Positions 34,601 to 46,600 of a stretch of DNA of 64,000 nucleotides are shown one piece after another; position 1 is the stretch's first letter; every line of letters starts with the position of its first letter. Made by a program: the position numbers and the translations under genes. The notes under the pieces were generated by a model that saw only the letters and a program-made list of their open reading frames with translations, searched no databases and had not been told where the DNA came from. The stretch is taken from NCBI GenBank assembly GCA_032622095.1, contig CP136066.1, forward strand, positions 107,155,319-107,219,318, in the 5' to 3' direction. The DNA is from Siphonodentalium dalli. Taxonomy: Eukaryota > Mollusca > Scaphopoda > Gadilida > Siphonodentaliidae.

Positions 34601-37600
34601 ATGGCCATTTTGGATTTTACTCTTTGTGTGACTACATATTTCTACAAAATCCATTAGTATGGGTTATAGACCGATCTGTTTGTTTGATCTTCATGAAATT
34701 TGTCATGGATGTTGACATTGACATGTAGATGGGAACGAGTCATTTTGGGGTCATTTGGCAAAAAAACATGGCCGCCGGTGGCCTTTTTAGAATTTACTCT
34801 TTGCATCACTAAATCCTTTGGCACACCCTACAGACCACATCCCTGATCCGATCATTATGAAACTTGTCATGAATGTTGATATTGACATGTAGATGGGAAT
34901 GAGTCATTTTGGGGGTCATTCAGCCAAAAAAATCTTGTCTTACTTAGACATTTCAATTAGCACCTTTCCTAATTCCTCCATTTACTGTCAACCATTAAAT
35001 TATAGTAGGGCTACAGTGTCATTGACACTTTCATTAAATTTGTCGCGGCTGTTGAAATTGACATGTAGATGGGAAACGACTGATTTTGGGGTCATTCGCC
35101 AAAAAAAACATGACCACCTGTGCCCATCTTGATTTTAGAATTCAATCCATTAGCACGAGCTACAGGCCGTACCATTTGTCTGATGATAATGAAATTTGTC
35201 ATGGTTGTTGACATTGATGAAAAACATGGCCACCGGCAGCCATCTTGGATTTTACTCTTTGCATAACTAAATCCTTAGGCACACCCTACAGACCACATAG
35301 CTGATCCGATCTCACCAAACTTCATATGGATCTTTTGGGTGATTACTATATGGGAGTCATCTAATTTTTTCTAATTTTATTTGAAAACATGGCCACCAAT
35401 GGCCATCTTGGATTTCACTCTTTGTAGTTTGTATGACTAAATCCTTTGGTACACCACACAGAAACATCCCTTGTCCGATCATCACTTAACTTCAGATGGT
35501 TCTTCGAACTGACAACAAGATGGGGGTCATCTAATTTTTCCGAATCTCGTTAAAAAACATGCCCGCTGGCAGCCATCTTGGATTTAAATTTTTGTATGAC
35601 TAAATTTGTTAGCACACATCCAATCATCAATAAATTTCATATTGATTTTCAGGGTGACCACTAGATGGGAGATATCAAATTATTTTGAATTTCATTGGAA
35701 GACATGGCTGTCAATGGCCATCTTAAATTTACTTTATATTTATCTCTTCATGTTCACATCTAATATCACATTGACATTTCAACTTTCTGGCTCCATTGAC
35801 TGTAACACATGAAATTATCCCCTCTCAAAATTGACCTACAGTGTCATTGATACTTTCATTCTACATTTTTTCAGCTCATGACGATAGTATTTGGAGCTGT
35901 GCATGGCGAAAAAGTGAGAAAGATAATACAGAGAATATTGTAACAGGGTCAGTGGATGACACAGTCAAAGTTTGGAAATGGTAAATATATTTCCTCTACC
36001 TGTGTAACCTGCAGGCACGAAGCTTTCAAGTTTGTGTCAAAAAGCATTGTCACAAGTATTTTTTGCATTTCCAGGGAACTGGCAGTTGCAGTTAGGCTAA
36101 TGTGCAGAGTGATGGTAGATTAGTTTGTATTATCCACCCTTCAACTTTTAAATTTTGACTATTGAAGTAAGACTGATTTTTCACAAATCTATCAAACCGT
36201 GTATTTTACCTTTGCAATACATACAATTAAAGATACCTGCTGATTTAACATTCCTAAATTACTATTTCTTCTGATTAAAGTTTAGCGAGGGAAGCCTAAC
36301 TGTCTTAGTATAGCGTTGGTCGAGTTGAGTTCTCGTAAGTTGCTTGTTAAGTATGATAACTTAGGTGATAAGTATGTGGTATACTAGTACTATGTTTATA
36401 GTTTAGTGGTTTTACTGATTTTGCTTGGGTTAAGCTCTTCAGGTGTGACAAACACCTGAAGAGCTTAACCCAAGCGAAATCAGTAAAACAACTAAACTAT
36501 AAACATAGTACTAGTATACCACATACTTATCACCTAGTGACAAACACCTGAAGAGCTTAACCCAAGCGAAATCAGTAAAACCACTAAACTATAAACATAG
36601 TACTAGTATACCACATACTTATCACCTAAGTGACAAACACCTGAAGAGCTTAACCCAAGCGAAATCAGTAAAACCACTAAACTATAAACATAGTACTAGT
36701 ATACCACATACTTATCACCTAAGTGACAAACACCTGAAGAGCTTAACCCAAGCGAAATCAGTAAAACCACTAAACTATAAACATAGTATTAGTATACAAT
36801 GTACCACATACTTATCACCTAAGTTATAATACTTAACAAACAATTTACGAGAACTCAACTCGACCTACGCTATACTAAGACAGTTAGGCTTCCCTTGCTA
36901 AACTTTAATCTTATAACTAATCACCCCAACTTCTTACTAAATGGCTACACATATTACACCCGCATCATCAACCAGTGATTTATGGCTCACAGACACAGAA
37001 GTCGAACAATCCGACACAGGTGAACCAAACTCGAACACGGATAATAGGAACGCCAAACGAAGGCGTGTCCTATCACATCCCGCCAAAAAACACGATAAAA
37101 CTCCACACGTGAAAATCAATGTCCCCTTAGACAAAATTCCTTTATACAAGGCCAGGAGAAATGTCCGAATTAAAATCGTCAAAGCGGAACAACACATAGA
37201 ATTTCTTAACCGCTGCTTGACCGAACGGCTCATACCTCTTAGTCAACGAGTTAGTATCCAACCAACTAATATCTGCACACAGGAACCACACGCACAAAGA
37301 CAAAAAGAGACACTCCTTGAAGCTTCACTCAACATTATACAAATCAACAAAGACCTCACACAATTCCGACTTGACCAAAACAAATCGGATTTCATTGCCA
37401 AAAGCACTGAACTTAATGCCTCATTCTCACTAACTGAAAGAAACGAGACAGAAGAAGCAATAGGCACACTCCTAACAAGACTCAAATTGGAGCTAAGACA
37501 GAGGAATATGGTCAGAATAGAATCCCTAAAAAAGGAAAAGGTCAACGACCCCTACTTCATTTCAGTCACTGAACTCAGACTGAACAAAGATACCCTACCA

Positions 37601-40600
37601 CGCAAACGCCCTCTAAAGGCCAAAAGACGTACAATACGTCACAGTGCTGATGCACCAAGCACAAGCACAAACAATCTAACAAATATACTCAACATTGACA
37701 AAGCCCTGGCCAGTATGCAACTCCCTAATACTGGCCAATAACTTAGTGGTACACCCCTCAGAAACCTGACAGGACATAAATATCAAACACTTGACATTAG
37801 CACTCAACAAACAGTTTATAAAAAAATAAACCCCCACCAACTATATTTTTAAACTCTTGCATCAAGAATCCATCAACACATTATGGATACATCAAATGCT
37901 CACAAACAGCTAGTCAGTAAACACAACTACCTCTCATATCGTGTCACTAGCCTCACACACTGACTCAGACATCGAGAACAATACTCGATGTCGGCGAAAC
38001 AATACAAAACTGGATTTTCCAACTAAGGACTAAATATCCAGAGGGCATGAACAGGTCAGACACCTTATGGTGAAGAAGTACACAGCCGACAAAACTAATA
38101 CATACATAATAGGAGGCGACTTTAACTGCCCGGACATCAATTGGGAGAAACTGACAATAAAAGAAGGAGCACCTGATAAAGAAATCCAACAGGCGCTATT
38201 GGATGTTTGCATCAGAAATGGAATGACACAGATGCATGAGGAACCAACCAGAGAAGACAATTTATTTGATATAATACTAACTAATAATCCATCACTAATT
38301 AAAACATCCAACAATGTCCCAGGTATATCTGACCATGCCATGATTGTTACAGACTGCATACCATCGCCGAAGTACCAATCAAAAGGAGCGAAGGAGGTTT
38401 ACCTCTTCAATAAGGCAAACTGGACAGAAGTCGCAGCGGACATGAATAAATTGGGCGAAGAGATTACGTCATTACCACCAGATGAAGACATAAACACCAT
38501 GTGGGAGAATTTAAAGGAGGAGTGTCAGAAATAGTGAAAAACAGGGTACCAACATTGTCAAAAAGAAAGAGAGGAAAGCTACCATGGATGAATAAAAAGC
38601 TGTTACAACAAATCAGGAAAAAGGAGAAATTATATAAGATATCAAAGAAAACAGGGACATGGGATAACTACAGACACCAACAAAGATTATGTAGAAGACA
38701 ACTCAGACGAGCGGAGAGTGATCATATCAACAAAATCATTGAAGAAGGAAAAGAAAAGAAGACCACAAAACCCTTCTGGCGATTCATGAAAGCGAAAAAA
38801 CAAGACAACATCGGCATACCTCCAAGGAACAACACTAACCACCAACAGTATAGAGAAGTCTGAGTTGCTCATCAACCAGTTCAGGTCAGTTTTCACCAAA
38901 GACCCAGGCAAAGAACTACCAGACCTACCAAAAAAGGCACTGGACATAGAGAACGTGAAAATCGACAAGCCAGGGGTAGCTAAACTACTATCAGACATAA
39001 AAACATCCAAAGCACCTGGCCCCGATGGCATCCCAAACAAAATCTTGAAGATCTGTGCCGAGGAAGCCGCAACATCACTCACAACGATATTCCAATGATC
39101 GCTTGACACAGGTGAATTACCAACTGACTGGCTCGAGGCTAACATCACACCAATATTTAAAAAGGGCGACGTCCACCTGCCAGAAAATTACAGGCCAGTA
39201 TCACTAACATCGGTGGCCTGCAAAATCCTTGAGCACATACTATGCCGGCACATCAGAGACCACCTTGAAAAATACGACATCCTCACTGACAGAAACCATG
39301 GATTCCGCTCTGGACACTCCTGCGTGACACAACTGATCAATGTAACACATGAACTGATGGAGAATTACGATAACGACATCCAGACAGACATAGCAGTATT
39401 GGATTTCTCAAAGGCATTCGACACAGTACCTCACCGAAGCCTACTACACAAACTTAACAGCTATGGTGTTACAAATCAAACTCTCAAATGGATCGACACC
39501 TTCCTAACAAAACGGCAGATGAGAGTAGCAGTGGAAGGAGAATTCTCAAAACACGTAGCAGTCGAGTCCGGCGTACCACAGGGTACTGTACTCGGTCCTC
39601 TCCTCTTCCTGTGTCACATAAATGACTTACCACGAGCAGTCACATTGCAAGTCAAACTCTTCGCCGATGATTGTCTGCTTTACCACCAAATAAAAAGCCA
39701 ACAAGACCATATTGCTCTTCAAGAAGACCTGAAGTCATTAGAAAAATGGGCAGCTGTTTGGGGCATGCGGTTCAATGCGAAGAAATGTAACATCTTATCA
39801 ATAAAACCCAAGTCAACGCATATGTACCAGCTGGATAACCAAATACTCCAAACAGTTGAAGAAACACATTATCTAGGGCTAACCATCAACAACACCCTCA
39901 CTTGGTCATCCCACATATCAAAGATAGTAAGAAAAGCTGGCAGTACCCTTGGATTCCTCCGTTGAAACCTTAGGAGAGCGGACAAAAAACACACAAAAAT
40001 GGCCTATGAATCCACAGTAAGATCCACCCTTGAATATGCAGCAGAAGTTTGGGATCCATACCAACAAAAAGACATCAACGCCATAGAAAGAATCGAAAAC
40101 AACTACCACGCAAGAACAAAAGGGGCCGTAACTGAAATGCTAATGGAACAACTTATGGAGCCACTACACCAAAGAAGAAACACGATGAGAATGAAGCTGT
40201 TCGGCAGAGTAGTGGATGGGCTGGTGCCGGCTATTCGATCAAAAGACATATTAATACCAAAAAAGAAAGGAAGGAAAATAAAGGCGAAAAAGTACCCAGG
40301 CTATATAACATCAAACCCTGTCGAAAAGGAGGAGTGTATTAACTCTTAACTCCATCGAAAGGATATGAGCTAACACGGCACAATTTAGACACTCGTTCTT
40401 TGTTCGAGCTATCGAGGAGTGGAACAGCCTGGAGGATAGCACATGCGAGGAAACAACGGATAAAACAGCATAGTCCTCCCACAGCGCAAATACAGTCGAG
40501 AGGCCCCAGCGCTGAAACACATACAGATACAGATATTAATCTCTACTATTTCTTCTGTTTTTGGGGAGACAAAATATTGATTTGAGTCGAGGAACCCACC

Positions 40601-43600
40601 CTTCAAAGCTCAGAGCTAAGGCCAAAAAAAAAAAGTGTTTTGGTTCTCGGGCAATTTTTTTTTCAAATCAATGAGGGAGGGAGGGTTTTATTTTTATTTT
40701 TTATTTTTTTCTGCGCATAGTAAGCATGGACAAAGATACCTTCCTCTGTCTAGTAATAACCAGAAAGGTAGAGGGAACTGTTATGCATATAAACTCATTT
40801 AGTCTTATATAAAAATGACATTGTACTACCAGTGTATGACTGGGATTACCTAACAATATATAATGCCCCTGACATTAACTACTGTTATTGTTGTCTAAAA
40901 ACTGATAACTCCCCATTCTAATATGTGATCCTGAATTTAGTCCTGTGCCTTTCAATTGTATAAAGTTACAATTAGTGTAAGTTGTTCACAATGACTAATT
41001 GTAAGAAGAGCATGAGGATCAGCTAATCATTTTCTTAATTGTAGTCATCTACTTTATGTTGTAAGCCTGCAAGTCACTTTTTAACACATTACATGTTAGA
41101 GCTCAATGCACACTAATATTCAACACATATCTGCTATGGACATGTTGATTAAATCCCCCAAAAAAAAAAATGTTTTTTTTTTTTTTTCCAAATTTTTTTT
41201 TTCGTAAGTTTTTTTGTCGTAACATCGGGCATTGCAATAAAAAGGCCTAATGCGGCCCTTTTTATTCAATGCGGCGGTGCCTGAGAACCAAAACCTTTTT
41301 TTTTTTTGGCCTAATAGATTTAAAATTTGTATGCATGTCATGTTTTATGCAAGTTATATTACCATGCCGAAAGACCACGTGAAAGAAGATGTTTATTTAC
41401 ATTTCTGATGACCTATCCTGGGGAATTCCAGTTCAAACCAGGCATCACCTTTATGGAATTTGAGTTCTGGAAAATAAATAACATAGATTTCAAAAATTGA
41501 AATCTAAAAGCTCTGACCATTGAAGGGTGGGTGGGTTCCTTGACTCAAATCAAATATTTTTCACCTCCGAAACCATGGAAATAGTAATTTTCCGCCAAGG
41601 AGAAGCCCTCAACTGAACTATATGGATTACGTCTCCGGCCTTGTGTCAATCAGGAGGGTTAAAATTTTATTGCTGTGCCGACCCCACTCACATCCGTGTC
41701 CAGATTAGTCTCGCATGAATACACCCGCATTCTATCTATTGTCTAGTCAGTTTTTATTCCTCCTCGCCAGGACAGGATCGTTTCTATTTTCTCAAGGTTG
41801 TATCTTTCTGTGTTGCGAGTTTATCGACTCAATATTTATTGTTGATATTACAAACTTGCAATTTATTGTACCCGATAGTTAATTAATATTTCTCACATCC
41901 GAAACGGGAACTTTTTTCGTTTCACTGTATCCGTAATTTGTTTCCGTGTTTTCTGTTTTCCTCACGACGGCTTTATCTTCCAACAATTGGAATTAAGATG
42001 GCCATCTTGACAATGACTAAAGAAGCACATAGCTTACTTGTGGCAAAACCACATAGTGCATATTGTGCCACACATACGGCGTGATGACTATCATGACTTA
42101 CAATTGAGGACGCAATGTAGTACGGTATGCGATGTCTCCTAATTTCGTGCTACACGTGTTTCACTTTACATAAGTTTCCGTCGACTCGCTTCGGTTATTT
42201 CGTAAGTTCCGTTGCTTTGTATCCTAATGTATACTGCCAAATCATACATGGCACTGCTCTGTTAATTCGCAGAAAGTTGCACAGGACAGCCATATCCTCC
42301 TTTGTAATAATTTACATGAATAAATACGAAAGATAGTACTTGTTATCACTATCAGATGACAATTCACATTTCTTTCGACTGAGCGATCTGTAATATTGTT
42401 TTAACGATCAATACCTGCGAATCTACGCACGCCAGTATGTATGAGCGCGTGGTCTTGTTAGACACATGACAAATGTAATAACACATTACATCGACTTCAA
42501 GGTATTTAGAAAATTCTACCTTGTCTATCACGATTAAATATCATATAACTCATTGTATCATCAGTACAATAGTTACTAACACTCCGTAACAGGGGGATGG
42601 TATTCGTTTTCACATATATAACCACACTTCGAATTGATGTGTTGTCTGACGTTCTAAATATTGTGTTGCATTCGTTACATCCATGTATGTACAGTTTGGG
42701 TTCCTACGAACTATTGTTCACCAACTGCAATGAAGTGAAAACTTTGTGGCCTGACACTAAGCCATCTTACCGTAGGCTCTAATATGCCTCGGCGTGGGCG
42801 AGCTTGCAATAATGTATTGCACGCCGTAATAGTTCCATACATTGTACATGACAATCATATCGTATCAGGGCCTCATGTATGCTGTCAGACCTGACTACTA
42901 GTATGCTTACATATGGTGAACAGTTTTCATCCCAATACTGACATACTTTGCAGTTTCATCAGTGAATGATAACGGCAAACAGCGAAATAGAACGAATACA
43001 TATTGTCACGTGCTCCAGATTCACTGCCAATAGTCTTTCCAGTAGAGACCATCACTTGGCTCACTAACTTCTATTTCCACATATATCAAAACGATATTCT
43101 GCCAAATAGCTTTCACTAGTGTATGATGCGCAGTTACCTGCAACACATTTATATTGCGCGGAATATCAGAAAGGACTGCATTTGTATTGTTACATGTCTA
43201 AAGCGAGCTTACATGCGCAGCGTTTATATTGCCACATCTACTGCCAATATATTTCCGAAACCGGCCAAGACATGGCTCTTCGTCTATTGTCACATATCCA
43301 CTGATTATGTGACAAAACGATTCGATACAATCATGTCGAAAATGAAGGCATTCGTATCTTCACGTCCGCTGTAAGCGCACTTTCCTAACGGAAACCGCCT
43401 AGTTCTTGCCTATGTGCATTCGGAACTCATCGTCCTCATATACGAGAAAAGACAGTATCTTACCTGTCATAGCAGGTAAGATCACGTGGCCAGGGGTATA
43501 ACGTGATTTTATATTAACCTTCCTTTATACTCAATAACCTAGGTTGTATTGTGTTATGTATATTAACCTTGCTTTGTTATAACTAACAGCATGTCTTGCG

Positions 43601-46600
43601 GTCGAACATGATTCGAATTTGATGGCCACACACCGTGCAGGTTGCTCATTCACAGGTGTATTACTTGTTATAGTTGGGTAAGGGCATATTAGTCAATGAT
43701 TTCCTACTTTGAGCAACCGTACCAGTCTTTACCTCGGGCAGGACCAGTTCTGGCCCCCCAGGTCCTGCTACGGCAGTATGAACCAATGGTAGGCGGGTGC
43801 TGCAAGTGGTTGATTCGGGAAACCAATCTTCACGGGCGATTGCTCCGGCACCTTTCTCTCAGGTGCCTAATGGTAGTGGCAATACGATTATTAAATTTCG
43901 AAAAAATTCACATCGATATACTATTATTCCACATAGAGTGAAATTTCCATCAGTATTTTGATTTCGGCCTGGATTCCTGCCACGAAGATCTGTTTATTGG
44001 GCACCTGGGAGTAGCCTTTGGCGGCTGTTCTGGGTGGGGAAGACTCGTTGTCACGTGACGCTCTTGCTCTCATAGACATAGCGCACCAGCCAAATGGCCT
44101 TCTGACTCTTCCCCATGGTGCAGTGGCCCACATCATACAAGATGGGGTCCAGTCGATCCCCTGGAATCGTAATACCTTCGGGATACATCCGGGCCTGCTC
44201 CTCCGCCGTCATGCGATCATAGTGGTATGTCATCGACATTTATTCCAGTTTGGTCAGGACCACCTGCATTTGGGGGATTCCATGGAAGGGGCTTCCTCTG
44301 ATCAACTGGCTCATCAGAACTTATTCCCTCTGGCCTTGGGGGCGCAGCTTGATGATGCCCCAGAATTTGAGGGGGTGACCTTGGACAGGCCATAGCTACT
44401 TATCCCAAATGCAAGAGCATTTGTCTTGCGTCGAACCATTTCAGAGTAGGCCTCTTCCACAGTCTGGTATCCCAACCTGATGCAGCCAATTCTGTTGGCT
44501 GGCGTCGATCTTGACATGCTTCTCTGCATCGCGTGGCGTCGGCAGGTTTGACGACGATGAGCAAGAATCGCGGGTCGACAGTGGGTCGTCAGGCACACTG
44601 TCGGACGAGGATTCTTTTTAAGAAAAAGAAGAGGAAAAGAAAAAGAAGAAAAAAGAAAGTTCTGGGTGGGGAAGACTCGTTGTCACGTGACGCTCTTGCT
44701 CTCATAGTCTAGACATAGCGCACCAGCCAAATGGCCTTCTGACTCTTCCCCATGGTGCAGTGGCCCACATCATTACAAGATGGGGTCCAGTCGATCCCCT
44801 GGAATCGTAATACCTTCGGGATACATCCAGGCCACTCCTTCACCGGTAGGAAAGTAAGGCTGAATGATCTGGGTGGGGAAGACTTGTTGTTGCGTGCCTC
44901 CAAGTGCTGCACCAACCAACCTTCTAACTCTTCCCCATGGTGCAGGGGCCCACATCTCCACAAGATGGGGTCCAATCCCCTGGAATCGTAATACCTTAGG
45001 GATACCTCCAGGCCACTCCTTCACCGGTAGGAAAGAAAGGCTGAATGATCTGGGTGGGGAAGTCTTGTTGCGTGCCTCCAAGAGCTGCACCAACCAGCCT
45101 TCTATCTCTTCCCCACGGTGCAGTGGCCCACATCTCCACACGATGGGGTCCAATCTCCTGGAATCGTAATACCTTCGGGATACCTCCAGGCCACTCCTTC
45201 ACCGGTCATTTTGCAATTTTGATCATTCTGCTACATTTGATCATTTCGAAATGTACCCGACACTCGTTATGTGCGCCATCATAGATCACTGATGCTTCTA
45301 TGCTTGTTCATCAAGTCCGCAGTGGTGTTCTCTAATCCCATATATACTGGTATGCAATGATACCTTGGATCATGATGGCGTTCCCTGCTCTCTACATTAT
45401 ACGAGGCTGGAGTACAGATGTGTGGCATGATATAATGAAACCTCATACCTCGCTATGATATCTGCAGCATATCATTTTTATATCTGGTTTGTGTATCACA
45501 GGGAGCAATTTACTTTCGATATCTGATTAGCAAATAATCTCACTTTAACATGATTAGATAGCATTTTTATAACATCATACATGTATAAAGAAATTCCTCG
45601 CTATTACCGGTATCCACATTTCAGTGGCAAATCGCGATGCGATTCCAGTTAATTTGCTCCCTGGTGTATCATAAGCATTCTGATATCTTATGGCCTACAC
45701 AATGGCTGCATGTGACATCAGTTCATAATGTGAACTGTCGAGAGAGCGAAGAAGATGACACAGAGAATAGGATGCAGCAAAGTTATACTTGCTCGGTTGT
45801 CTCGCTAGCATGAATTCTATGGCACTACCTGGGATGTTTATTCCAAAAACAAGGGGGGCGGGCGGTACACATTTGAGCAATGTCGTAATCTGAATTGGGA
45901 GCTCTTTCACGTAACATAATCATATCTGATTCATGACTAAATCACATTTACATGAATCATGTTTCGGAAGAGTACATTCCCATCGAATTTGGATATTAAT
46001 TAACTTTATTGCTCGTGCCTCCTCCTGGGCTTGCATTCTAATCCATATAGTTCAGTTGAGGGCTTCTCCTTGGCGGAAAAATATAATATTTATAAATAAT
46101 ATTACTTTTTCCTTAAGGGAAGCCCGAAACTGAACTATCATAGATCCCTCCCATGGTGGTGCCATTCCCAACCCCGCGACTCGCAAATCTCATGATTAAG
46201 TCGGAAATAAAAAACTGACTAGACAATAGATAGAATGCGGGTGTATTCATGCGAGACTAATCTGGACACGGATGTGAGTGGGGTCGGCACAGCAATAAAA
46301 TTTTAACCCTCCTGATTGACACAAGGCCGGAGACGTAATCCATATAGTTCAGTTTCGGGCTTCCCTTAAGGAAAAAGTAATATTATTTATAAATATTATA
46401 TTTTTGACAGGGCACCTTTAATTACATATTTGGTAAAGATAACAGAAACTATTATAAATTTGTTCTGGGTAGATTTAGCAAAAATTTCAACAATTAAAAT
46501 ACATGAATTTCAATAAATTTGGCATATACATAAAACATGAAATGACTGTGTACAGATGAACTTGATTATTAATGTTTTCATGTCATTCAAATACATTACT

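Larger units (their letters stand above)
41588..46405 (+). mobile_element. DIRS-like YR-retrotransposon relic A (4.8 kb)
   Basis: Inverted terminal repeats 41588-41758 and 46206-46405, plus an internal complementary region at 46041-46138. The ICR is the reverse complement of the left end joined to the reverse complement of the right end, the layout specific to DIRS elements. ICR position implies + strand coding. No RT, RNase H or tyrosine recombinase frame is left; the middle is non-coding apart from tandem units at 44027-45205. It sits in WDR61 intron 3, inserted in an older repeat arm. Confidence 0.75.

Noticed and set aside
36410-36480. Complete type III hammerhead using the inverted copy as stem III
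   Set aside because: The palindrome explains the pairing; a valid NUH site and stem I could not be placed.
36447-36824. CRISPR-like or centromere-like array
   Set aside because: Contiguous 93-bp direct units with no spacers and an inverted copy; fits a retroelement pseudo-LTR better, and the genome is eukaryotic.
37243-37545. Minus-strand frame across the 266-aa ORF
   Set aside because: Shadow of the plus-strand frame, hydrophobic and without features.
44709-45202. Long minus-strand frames (up to 126 aa)
   Set aside because: They arise from the 180-bp tandem units in DIRS A; units appear in different frames and the element's coding strand is expected to be plus.
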